A DNA stretch of 9,164 bases from Nitrospirae bacterium SPGG5 (GTDB lineage: Bacteria; Nitrospirota; Nitrospiria; Nitrospirales; UBA8639): positions 1 to 9,164 of the forward strand of contig LXTH01000110.1 of NCBI GenBank assembly GCA_001643555.1, written 5' to 3'. The notes below the pieces were generated by a model. The model was not told the DNA's origin and ran no database searches. It saw only the letters and a list, made by a program, of their open reading frames with translations. Below are positions 1-6,446 of this stretch, one piece after another (position 1 is the first letter of the stretch; every line of letters starts with the position of its first letter). The translations under genes were made by a program, and so were the position numbers.

Positions 1-3
1 GAT

Positions 4-81
4 CGTAATCCGTGAGGCGTGATCCGTAAAAAGAGAAATTTTTCTATCTTACGATTCACGGATTACGGTTTACGCATCACG
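4..81. repeat. Convergent arrays of a degenerate CGTRANN heptamer
   Basis: The left arm (4-31) is four tandem heptamers that all begin CGT: CGTAATC, CGTGAGG, CGTGATC, CGTAAAA. The right arm (47-81), read on the minus strand, is five more: CGTGATG, CGTAAAC, CGTAATC, CGTGAAT, CGTAAGA. The arms face each other across a 15-nt AT-rich centre. The outer word CGTAATCCGTGA is present in both arms in opposite orientation (4-15 and 56-67), so the region can fold into an imperfect hairpin. It lies 78-155 nt beyond the stop codon of the HEAT gene and could affect the 3' end of that transcript, but it lacks a proper T-tract. The period and orientation are seen directly. The view that this is a dispersed repeat family is from memory of Nitrospira genomes. 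Confidence 0.7.
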
Positions 82-158
82 AAACCTCCCATGCGCAACT
101 GCATGCATATTTCCGTACAGCCATGTAGTGAAGTAGATTGTAGGTAGGCAGGTAACGC

Positions 159-1547
159 TTAGCGTTCTATTTTCAGACCCTTGGCTGGTCTGGCAAAATC
201 TCCTGATGCGCCGAATCGGCCTTCTTCACCCAGCACTTTATCAGGATCGGTATATTGTAAGTCGGTGATTTGATCGTCGCCTTCGTCTTTGAGTGGCTCC
301 CAGCCTAACTTTTTTAATGTCTCCAGAACCAACTTTTTTAACGCGCTCGAAGCCGTGAGCCGGGTGGAGGCAAAGGCCATGACTCGCTCGCTTTCTTTTC
401 CCACCTTCGAGGCATCTGGGTCATGGAGAAACGCCACAAGGGGTTCAATCGCCACATCTCCCATCAAGACCAACGATGAAGCCGCGTACTCTCGCAATAC
501 AATGTCCTTTAAAAGAAAAATAAGATCCGGAATCACCTTCTGGTCACGGAAATGACCCAACGCAGTGGCGGCAGCTTCTTTGATCAGTTGATCCTCACTG
601 ATAATGCAGCCTGGAGTCGGCGTCCCTTGTTGAATAAACCCCTTCCCTTTGAGCGCGTCCATCACAGGCCGTAAAGCCCTGGCATCCCCGATCATTCCCA
701 GGGCGGATATCGCATGACGTTTGACAGCTCCCTCTTTCATGGCCTCTATCAACCCCTCTACAGCCTTGGGGTCACCAATAATTCCCAATGCAATCGTGGC
801 ATCTTCACGCACGGCTCGATCATCATCTTTGAGCGCCAGGATTAACGCATCAACCACCCGTGAATCCGTGGTCCAGGCCTTGCCCATCTGATAGTCAGTC
901 GTCATTCCTCCCAACGCACGAACCCCATGGCAGCGAACGACAAAATGTGGATCTTTCAAGGTTTCGATTAATGCGGGGATGGAGTCTTCCCCAATATACA
1001 GCAACGCAGTCCCGGCGGTTTCCCGAACAATCTTCGACGTATCTTTAAACAGTTTAATGAGTGCGGGAACGGCTTTTGAATCGCCAATGCGTCCTAACGC
1101 CTCAGCCGCAGCACTTTTGACAGCGCCATCCCGATCCCGTCCGGCGACAATCATTAAGCCCTGAACAGCTTGCGAATCTTTGAGTAATCCAAGTGATTTG
1201 GCGGCTTGCTCACGAACTCGCCACCGCTCATCTTTCAAACAGGTGATCAATTTTGGCACCGTGTTCTGACCCATCGAAGCCATGGCCAAGACAGTCTCAG
1301 CCTGAACCTCCATCATGCTATCATTGAAAAGAACTATAAGCCCATCGATGGCTCGCTCCCCACCGATTTTGGCCAAGGCCCATCCGATCTGAACCCGAAC
1401 CGCCCAGTAGTCGTCTTCTATGGCCGTCAGAAGTTCCTCAAGGGTATTCGGATCGCCTAGGTCAGCCAAAGCCTTTGCGGCTTCCTCGCGGGTAGCATCA
1501 TCAACATCTTCCAAGGCTTCAATTAAATCTTGAACTCTTTGAGACAT
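159..1547 (-). CDS. HEAT-repeat protein (PBS-lyase-type HEAT repeats)
   Basis: A 462-residue protein with no signal peptide or membrane segment, so probably cytoplasmic. Residues 15-377 are almost entirely two-helix HEAT repeats of about 31 residues; I count about eleven. Their signature is an Arg/Lys near the start of helix A, an Ala/Leu core, then (I/L)GD and a (V/I)xxLIxxLKD helix, for example at 144-169, 247-271 and 275-299. Two repeats are interrupted by longer loops (about 215-230 and 302-318). The repeats end in a helix with LKKLGWEP (411-418), common in this family, followed by an acidic, low-complexity tail. HEAT solenoids are protein-binding scaffolds; no catalytic function is visible and no partner is shown. 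The start ATG has AGAGGG (1555-1560) seven bases upstream, overlapping the stop of the preceding gene. Only 11 nt separate it from that gene, so it is the third gene of a minus-strand operon. Confidence 0.9.
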   Translation of the reverse strand: MSQRVQDLIEALEDVDDATREEAAKALADLGDPNTLEELLTAIEDDYWAVRVQIGWALAKIGGERAIDGLIVLFNDSMMEVQAETVLAMASMGQNTVPKLITCLKDERWRVREQAAKSLGLLKDSQAVQGLMIVAGRDRDGAVKSAAAEALGRIGDSKAVPALIKLFKDTSKIVRETAGTALLYIGEDSIPALIETLKDPHFVVRCHGVRALGGMTTDYQMGKAWTTDSRVVDALILALKDDDRAVREDATIALGIIGDPKAVEGLIEAMKEGAVKRHAISALGMIGDARALRPVMDALKGKGFIQQGTPTPGCIISEDQLIKEAAATALGHFRDQKVIPDLIFLLKDIVLREYAASSLVLMGDVAIEPLVAFLHDPDASKVGKESERVMAFASTRLTASSALKKLVLETLKKLGWEPLKDEGDDQITDLQYTDPDKVLGEEGRFGASGDFARPAKGLKIER

Positions 1548-1558
1548 GGAATATCCCT

Positions 1559-2032
1559 CTAATTCATACTCGTATAATCGTAATCACGTTCTTGTTTATA
1601 AGGTTGCGTGTGACTACACACAATAACGAGCGTATGTGTGCTTCGGCCATTCACGCACTGCGATAAGGATTCATCAAATTCTAATTGGCCATCGAGCGTC
1701 ACACGAAACAAAAAATCGAAGGTAAAGGTGCCAAAACGATATTCACCAGGTTTTAACTTGATTTCGTGAACATCAGTTGTCCGATACGACTCGTACGTCA
1801 TTGGATCTTTCGTCCAAATAAGTGGGGTGACACCCGGAACATGCCACCAGGTGGGAGGATTCAACGCTGTGGGATCAATAGTAATGGTATGTTCTCTGGT
1901 GAGGGGATTCACGAGTTCAGCGGCAATACTGGCACCGGCTTGAAAGAATCCAAGCAAGATCACCATGACCGCCCCAGCCAAAAACGAACTCAATGGAGCC
2001 AACTGATCTAATTTACCGCCCAAAACTTTCAT
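1559..2032 (-). CDS. Small exported protein of unknown function
   Basis: I do not recognise this 157-residue protein. The chosen start (ATG 2030-2032) has GAAGGA upstream (2042-2047, about nine bases) and begins MKVLGGK, followed by a hydrophobic stretch at residues 16-35 and an AxxA-like cleavage region near ASIAA (34-38), so it looks like a Sec signal peptide or N-terminal anchor. An ATG further out at 2072-2074 would add 14 residues, but it has no convincing ribosome binding site and weakens the signal peptide. The mature part is about 120 residues, rich in beta-forming and aromatic residues (TWWHVPG, KPGEYRFGTF), with two cysteines (126 and 139) that could form a disulfide in the periplasm. 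The start overlaps the end of the phosphatase-like gene by 20 nt, which suggests translational coupling and possibly a shared extracytoplasmic role. Confidence 0.7.
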   Translation of the reverse strand: MKVLGGKLDQLAPLSSFLAGAVMVILLGFFQAGASIAAELVNPLTREHTITIDPTALNPPTWWHVPGVTPLIWTKDPMTYESYRTTDVHEIKLKPGEYRFGTFTFDFLFRVTLDGQLEFDESLSQCVNGRSTHTLVIVCSHTQPYKQERDYDYTSMN

Positions 2033-3071
2033 TGCCTGTGGTCCTTCGTTCAGGGGTTGCCACAAAAATTTCATTGAGGGGCTTGCTCTGCCATTCCGTG
2101 TGAGTTTCCAAACCCAAGGCTTCCATCACTGTTGCGCCTGTATCCATAATTGAGACTGTGGATTTGATACGATATCCTGGCTTAATATTCGCTCCCCACG
2201 CAATCCAGGGAACGGAAATACCTTGGAGGGCCTGTGTTCCAGACGAACCATTTTCATGCCCGCTTTTTGCCATGCCTTGACCATTCAGACCGGTGACAAT
2301 CACCATTGTCCTGTCTAAGACTTGATGCCCGCGATAAATTTCGAGAACATCTCCGATGGCTGTATCGACTGACGTGAGCGCCTTTTTATAGGCGTTGGAG
2401 TCCCACCCGCGCTTTAACGCGGCATCTAATGGTGCGGGAAAATGCGTGACAAGAAGACCAGGAACAGTGAACAGCCGAAATCCATATCCTCCTCGACTCG
2501 TGACCTTGCGGAGATAATCCTCAATGTAGCCAACCACGGTTTCAGGGTTGCATTGCGGTTTGGCTTTGCCGCACGTCTGGAGATCCACATAAATTTCAGG
2601 TCTGGATAATTGATAAAACCGTTCATCCATAATAAACAGTGCGGTATCTATGCCACCAGATAAATCGAGGTAATCAAACATTGTTGGTGAACGAAGAAAC
2701 GATCGAGAGAAATCATACGTCTCCCACTCGTGATTGATCCGATGCTGGGCCACGGGGAGCCCGGTCAGGAGGGTCGCCATCGCGGGCACTGTCAGAGGCG
2801 GGGAAACGGACTGAGCGTGAAGTTTAGTCGCTCCTTCTTTGGCCAACTTTTTGAGAACGGGTAAGTCGTTGGCTTCTATTGTCTCGCTATTAACCCCTTC
2901 CAGCACAAAAAGGATGACATGCTGAGCCTGAACGGCAAACGCTACAGAAGACCACAACAGAGACACACTTAAGAATAGGGCTGACGCCCCAAATAATAGA
3001 CAAAACCGAAAATGCACAGGATTTTTTTTCATGAATGTTTTCGATATGCAGGTTGAATAAAATGGGTACAT
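2013..3071 (-). CDS. Exported alkaline phosphatase-superfamily protein, probably a pseudoenzyme
   Basis: A 352-residue protein with a signal peptide (hydrophobic 24-40, likely cleavage after AFA or AQA near 46-49), then the alkaline phosphatase/type I phosphodiesterase fold. Recognisable blocks are the first strand HVILFVLEG (51-59), the nucleophile region PPLTVPAMATLLTGLPVAQH (91-110, Thr94), the central RGWDS..Y...L..VDTAIG (221-240), and the end block VPWIAWGANIKPG...SIMDTGATVMEALGL (288-321). From memory of the family, the first strand should end in Asp (here Glu58), the central block should read DxxGHxxGW (here Leu215 and Leu219), and SDHG should follow the T(V)VIVT strand (here Gly-Leu-Asn-Gly, 261-264). 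Only Thr94 and a late His (272) remain, so metal-dependent catalysis is doubtful. An internal ATG (3030-3032) gives a more typical signal peptide, MKKNPVHF, but the outer ATG has AAGG (3077-3080) upstream. First gene of a three-gene operon. Confidence 0.85.
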   Translation of the reverse strand: MYPFYSTCISKTFMKKNPVHFRFCLLFGASALFLSVSLLWSSVAFAVQAQHVILFVLEGVNSETIEANDLPVLKKLAKEGATKLHAQSVSPPLTVPAMATLLTGLPVAQHRINHEWETYDFSRSFLRSPTMFDYLDLSGGIDTALFIMDERFYQLSRPEIYVDLQTCGKAKPQCNPETVVGYIEDYLRKVTSRGGYGFRLFTVPGLLVTHFPAPLDAALKRGWDSNAYKKALTSVDTAIGDVLEIYRGHQVLDRTMVIVTGLNGQGMAKSGHENGSSGTQALQGISVPWIAWGANIKPGYRIKSTVSIMDTGATVMEALGLETHTEWQSKPLNEIFVATPERRTTGNESFGR

Positions 3072-3099
3072 TTAAACCTTAAAAATTACAGGAAAACCC

Positions 3100-3105
3100 T
3101 CTATA
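3100..3105 (-). promoter_or_regulatory. Candidate -10 of the minus-strand operon
   Basis: On the minus strand this reads TGC-TATAGA, an extended -10 like sequence ending 28 nt before the outer ATG of the phosphatase-like gene. No good -35 hexamer lies 16-18 nt upstream. The divergent gene on the other side shows no clear promoter. This is a weak sequence match only. Confidence 0.2.
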
Positions 3106-3293
3106 GCAGCTGAAATCAAATTACCATGCCCATTTTCTGACGGTCAACTATCCGCATTTTTCACGACCTTTCCCAAAAAATGAAGTCAGTTGGAGATTCC
3201 CACCTGTCGGCTCATCGTTGCACCGCATTCCTCTTTCGAGGTATGAGAATGGCCTGAGTCTTTTTTTAGTTAACTCGATAGGCCAGGGACCAC

Positions 3294-4559
3294 ATGCCTG
3301 AAGACAATAACTTTCGCCACTCAAAATATTCACGATCTGATCCAGGTGATCGCGTCACCTATCTTACCCTCGAACCTGGGGCTCAACCCTTTACACCCGC
3401 CTGGCAGGATGCCTTGGGTGTGGCTGGTAAAACTCTGCATGACTCGGGAGTCCGTATGGTGCTACTACTGTACGGTTCATATTTAGGCGCGGATTTATTT
3501 GGAGCCGGACGCTTGGATGAGTTGGGAGGGTTAAAACGAGGATATTCTCGTGGCATTCCAGGATTGGAATCCTTACTCGCCCTTCTGAGACCAGCGGATT
3601 ACCAAAGATGCCAAGGGGATACGGCCATCACGCCTCCGTTTCTCAATAATGATGCCACGAAGACACGGCTCGACGAACTTGTGCAGGATCGAGGAAATTT
3701 TACCGCCGAGTATCAACAAGGCCTTCAGGACGCTCTTTCTTCATCCGGGTCATCACCTATTACCTGCGTTCGGCATCTCTGGTCATCGTTGCATCACCAC
3801 CTTGGTCGAGTGGAAGCCACTCTTGAGCTGCTGCATGAATTAACTCATCTCCAACAGACCTTACAATTGAATGAGAAGCACCGCATCCTGATCATTGCCC
3901 ATGGCCAGGCTGGTCAACTCGCTGCCCTATTGTCAAATTTTCTAGGACCGGAGGAATCCTCTGTTCGTGAGGAACTGCTTGAAATCCTTGGTCAATTCTA
4001 TAGCCAATCCGATGATCCACGACCTGCATTGGCACGTCTCCAGGAATTGGAGCAATTTTTGGCAACCAACCAATCCCAGACATTCCCAATCTTGGATGTC
4101 GTCACCTTAGGCACATCGGTACGGTATGGATGGAATACGAATGGAATCGGAAAGCTGCTCCATCTGGTCAATCACCGTCCGCTCCGAAGCGACGGTAAAA
4201 CATGGTTGGCGAAAATGGATTTACCCCAAATCGTCATGGAAATGCCCATGGTGCTCGGTGGCGACTATGTTCAGCAATTAGCAGTCGCCAGTACGGATAT
4301 CGTTCCTGCCACACCCCAGGACGAGGAACTCAATCAAACCCTACGAGAAAATCTGGAACCCTTTGACGGGTTTGAGCGATGGCTCGAATGCGCGAGACGA
4401 GTCACTCGATGTCAAAATGACGGCCAATGTCTCCTGATTGACTATCAAGATGCCGGGGAAGGTCCTGCGGCGGAACACCTCTATGGGCATGCCTGTTATA
4501 CCCGGCTTTCATCCCTGTTATTTCAGACTCGACAGATCGTGAAAGCCCTGTACTCATAA
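3294..4559 (+). CDS. Alpha/beta-hydrolase-like protein lacking the nucleophile serine
   Basis: A 421-residue protein with no signal peptide. It matches, from memory, a family of uncharacterised bacterial alpha/beta hydrolases. Blocks in order: an oxyanion-loop strand VLLLYGSYLGADLFG (56-70, where family members usually have HGT); WSSLHHHLGR (163-172); the nucleophile elbow IIAHGQAGQLAALLSN (200-215); LDVVTLGTSVRYGWN (267-281); GDYVQQL (323-329); and a C-terminal YGHACYTR (397-404) that probably supplies the catalytic His399. The elbow normally reads GHSxAG; here Gly204 (codon GGC) replaces Ser, and Tyr60 replaces the upstream His. The protein may therefore be inactive or a binding protein; a single-base change from AGC would explain the Ser loss. 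The start ATG has AGGGA (3285-3289) four bases upstream. It is transcribed divergently from the three-gene operon. Confidence 0.8.
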   Translation: MPEDNNFRHSKYSRSDPGDRVTYLTLEPGAQPFTPAWQDALGVAGKTLHDSGVRMVLLLYGSYLGADLFGAGRLDELGGLKRGYSRGIPGLESLLALLRPADYQRCQGDTAITPPFLNNDATKTRLDELVQDRGNFTAEYQQGLQDALSSSGSSPITCVRHLWSSLHHHLGRVEATLELLHELTHLQQTLQLNEKHRILIIAHGQAGQLAALLSNFLGPEESSVREELLEILGQFYSQSDDPRPALARLQELEQFLATNQSQTFPILDVVTLGTSVRYGWNTNGIGKLLHLVNHRPLRSDGKTWLAKMDLPQIVMEMPMVLGGDYVQQLAVASTDIVPATPQDEELNQTLRENLEPFDGFERWLECARRVTRCQNDGQCLLIDYQDAGEGPAAEHLYGHACYTRLSSLLFQTRQIVKALYS

Positions 4560-4718
4560 TCCTCTTCCCGGAACATTGAAAAATGAGACCTTGGGGGGCA
4601 TTGACCGTGACTTGTCACTTATGGTAATCCTGGCCAGTTTGCCCGAATAGACAATGTTGAACATTTCACTCCCATGGCAAATACATGCTCAAGAGGAGAA
4701 AGACTGCATCAGTTGGAA
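4560..4718. other. Non-coding spacer left of the repeat element
   Basis: No gene or clear terminator is visible after the hydrolase-like gene. Two short perfect inverted repeats occur: GTGAC-TT-GTCAC (4607-4618) and AATGTT-G-AACATT (4653-4665). The second shares the AATGTT/AACATT word with the ends of the neighbouring repeat element. Either could be an operator half-site pair or a remnant of the element; nothing in the sequence decides this. Confidence 0.5.
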
Positions 4719-4761
4719 GGAATGTTCAAAACGTCCGCTCGCCTGCGCGAAGCCGCTTTCA

Positions 4762-4790
4762 GCCTTCGTAGCCACTTCGGCGAAAGAGGC
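4762..4790. repeat. 29-bp repeat, copy A
   Basis: Begins GCCTTCGTAGCCACTTCGGC and ends GAGGC. It matches copy B at 4830-4858 at 25 of 29 positions, in the same orientation and with identical length. The ends (GCCT...AGGC) are complementary, so each copy can form a small hairpin. Confidence 0.7.
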
Positions 4791-4829
4791 TCGGCGGAGC
4801 CAGGTCCAGCAAGGCCGCAGCCATTCCCG

Positions 4830-4858
4830 GCCTTCGTAGCTACTTCGGCGGAGTAGGC
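4830..4858. repeat. 29-bp repeat, copy B
   Basis: Begins GCCTTCGTAGCTACTTCGGC and ends GTAGGC, with an inner hairpin TACT...AGTA. It is a direct repeat of copy A, 68 bp downstream, and is the more symmetrical of the two. I recall close relatives of this word in the intergenic DNA of several environmental bacteria. Confidence 0.7.
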
Positions 4859-4910
4859 TTGACGCGCGGAGCGTACATGGGGTATGTGAGCACGGCAAAA
4901 TGGCGAGAAC

Positions 4911-4928
4911 GCCGCTAGCGGCTTTTTT
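4911..4928 (+). terminator. Terminator-like hairpin at the end of the repeat element
   Basis: The palindrome GCCGCTAGCGGC (4911-4922) can form a short GC stem and is followed at once by six T residues. The stem is only about 4 bp with a CTAG loop, extendable by A-T pairs after one mismatch. It could end transcription from the upstream gene before pntAA. Any promoter for pntAA placed further left would have to read through it. Confidence 0.5.
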
Positions 4929-4979
4929 CAACATTCCCACATTAGTTCATCGTTTGACTGACGACGCTGAGTACACACC

Positions 4980-6158
4980 ATGATTGTCGGTGTCCCTAAA
5001 GAAACATATCCTGGCGAAAAACGTGTAGCCTTAATTCCCGCTATTATTCCTTCTCTCCAAAAAGGAGGAATGGAAGTGCACATTGAACGCGGAGCTGGGG
5101 CTGAATCAGGGTATCCCGATTCTGTCTATGAAGAAAAAGGGGCCACCATTGCCACTTCGCGACTTCAGTTATTTGAAACCGCAAAAATTATCGTTCAAGT
5201 TCGTCAACTTGGATCCAATCCTGAACAAGGCCAGACGGATTTGCCCTTGATGCAGGCAGGTCAACTGATTATTGGCATGGCTGAAGCCCTCTCCAATCCT
5301 CAGGCCCTTCGGGACTTGAATACCCGAAAAGTCATGGCATTCGCGATGGAACTCATGCCGCGAATCACCAGGGCGCAAAGCATGGATGTGCTCTCATCCA
5401 TGGGAACCGTTGCCGGGTATAAGGCGGTGTTGTTGGCTGCTAATGCCTTGCCAAAGATGTTTCCCATGCTCATGACGGCAGCCGGCACGGTGGCACCAGC
5501 CAAAGTGCTAATTATTGGAGCCGGGGTTGCCGGGCTTCAAGCTATATCCATGGCACGTCGGCTTGGCGCTTCGGTTGAAGCGTATGACCTTCGCCCGGCT
5601 GTTAAGGAACAGGTATTGAGCCTCGGGGCGAAATTTGTTGACCTTCCCTTAGAAACTGGTGATTCCGAAGACAAGGACGGCTATGCCAAAGCCCAAGATG
5701 AAGAGTTCTATCGACGGCAACGAGAACTATTGAGCAAAGTTATTGCTTCCAGTGATGTAATCATCACCACCGCAGCCGTACCCGGGAAAAAAGCTCCAGT
5801 GCTCATCACGGCGGACATGGTCGCAGCCATGGCACCTGGATCGGTCATTGTTGATTTGGCTGCCGAGAGTGGCGGGAACTGTGAACTCACCAAAGGGAAT
5901 CAAACCGTTGTGGCTCATGGGGTCACGATAATCGGGCAGGAGGACCTTTCTTCCTTGGTTCCTTACCATGCCAGCCAAATGTACAGCAAAAATATCGCGA
6001 CTTTCCTTCTGCATGTAGTCAAAAAGGGTGAGTTGACCCTCGATATGGAGGATGAAATTACCCGGGAAACCATGTTAACCCGTGATGGGACAATTGTTCA
6101 TTCGCGGGTTCGGGAGATTTTAGGGCCCTTGGCTGGTTTACGAGCAGAGGAGACATAG
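4980..6158 (+). CDS. pntAA: NAD(P) transhydrogenase subunit alpha part 1 (NAD-binding domain I)
   Basis: The soluble NAD(H)-binding subunit (392 residues) of proton-translocating transhydrogenase. With PntAB and PntB it transfers hydride from NADH to NADP+, driven by the proton gradient. Key features: the AlaDH/PNT N-terminal motif KETYPGEKRVAL (7-18); RITRAQSMDVLSS (128-140), with Arg128, Gln133, Asp136 and Ser139 matching nucleotide-contact residues of Rhodospirillum rubrum domain I; the Rossmann motif GAGVAG (180-185) with Asp203 after the second strand; the mobile loop GYAKAQDEE (234-242) with Tyr235; and the C-terminal block VPYHASQMYSKNI (327-339). It ends where the membrane part of E. 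coli PntA would begin, so this is the split three-subunit form. The ATG is forced by an in-frame TGA 12 nt upstream; no clear Shine-Dalgarno precedes it, so a short-leader or leaderless mRNA is possible. First gene of pntAA-pntAB-pntB. Confidence 0.97.
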   Translation: MIVGVPKETYPGEKRVALIPAIIPSLQKGGMEVHIERGAGAESGYPDSVYEEKGATIATSRLQLFETAKIIVQVRQLGSNPEQGQTDLPLMQAGQLIIGMAEALSNPQALRDLNTRKVMAFAMELMPRITRAQSMDVLSSMGTVAGYKAVLLAANALPKMFPMLMTAAGTVAPAKVLIIGAGVAGLQAISMARRLGASVEAYDLRPAVKEQVLSLGAKFVDLPLETGDSEDKDGYAKAQDEEFYRRQRELLSKVIASSDVIITTAAVPGKKAPVLITADMVAAMAPGSVIVDLAAESGGNCELTKGNQTVVAHGVTIIGQEDLSSLVPYHASQMYSKNIATFLLHVVKKGELTLDMEDEITRETMLTRDGTIVHSRVREILGPLAGLRAEET

Positions 6159-6164
6159 GACGCC

Positions 6165-6443
6165 ATGGATATAGTTTCAGGGATCACGATTTTTGTGCTG
6201 GCAATTTTTATTGGCTTTGAAATTATCACGAAAATTCCTCCAACCCTCCATACCCCACTCATGTCAGGGGCCAATGCCATCTCCGGGATTACCCTGGTTG
6301 GCGCGATTCTCTCCTCCGGGGCTCAGCACACCTTTCTGACCACGACCCTGGGGGTTCTTGCCGTGGTCTTTGCTACCATTAACGTGGTTGGTGGATTCAT
6401 GGTCACGAACCGCATGTTGGCAATGTTCAAAAGAAAAGCCTAA
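6165..6443 (+). CDS. pntAB: NAD(P) transhydrogenase subunit alpha part 2 (membrane domain)
   Basis: A 92-residue membrane subunit with three predicted transmembrane helices (about 4-22, 36-52 and 60-82), corresponding to the membrane part of the single-chain E. coli PntA. The conserved LHTPLMSGANAISG motif (28-41) opens the second helix, and the basic tail MLAMFKRKA lies on the cytoplasmic side. This helix helps line the proton channel together with PntB. At position 40 it has Ser, as in E. coli, where some three-subunit enzymes such as that of Thermus have the channel His (see findings). It starts 6 nt after the pntAA stop; AGGA (6157-6160) overlaps that stop, and a stronger AGAGGAGA lies at 6146-6153, so translation is probably coupled. 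Confidence 0.95.
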   Translation: MDIVSGITIFVLAIFIGFEIITKIPPTLHTPLMSGANAISGITLVGAILSSGAQHTFLTTTLGVLAVVFATINVVGGFMVTNRMLAMFKRKA

Positions 6444-6446
6444 CAC

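Larger units (their letters stand above)
4719..4937. repeat. Composite intergenic hairpin element (MITE/REP-like)
   Basis: The element is bounded by GGAATGTTCAAAA (4719-4731) and its near complement TTTTTTCAACATTCC (4923-4937). Inside are GC-rich hairpins: GGCTC-GGCG-GAGCC (4788-4801), TACT-TCGGCGG-AGTA inside the second 29-bp repeat (4841-4855), and GCCG-CTAG-CGGC (4911-4922). The word TCCAGCAAGGCCGCAG (4805-4820) and the right end are ones I remember from repeats scattered through Nitrospira genomes. No transposase is encoded, so any mobility would need help in trans. Short open frames crossing it on both strands have no family features and follow the repeat structure. Its right edge is 42 nt from the pntAA start. 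Confidence 0.6.

Noticed and set aside
4..81. CRISPR array
   Set aside because: The units are 7 bp, contiguous and inverted between halves, with no spacers and no cas genes nearby.
3148..3333. A 61-codon minus-strand frame between the divergent genes
   Set aside because: It overlaps the start of the hydrolase-like gene, has no ribosome binding site and no recognisable features.
4654..4940. Overlapping open frames of 60-83 codons on both strands across the repeat element
   Set aside because: They follow the hairpin repeats, overlap each other in several frames, and show no protein family features or ribosome binding sites.
4954..4959. TTGACT as a -35 box for pntAA
   Set aside because: A -10 at 16-18 nt spacing would fall on the start codon itself, and no TATAAT-like hexamer is there.
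6422..6432. AATGTTCAAAA at the end of pntAB as another element end
   Set aside because: It is the coding sequence for the conserved MFK tail of PntAB, so the match to 4721-4731 is coincidental.
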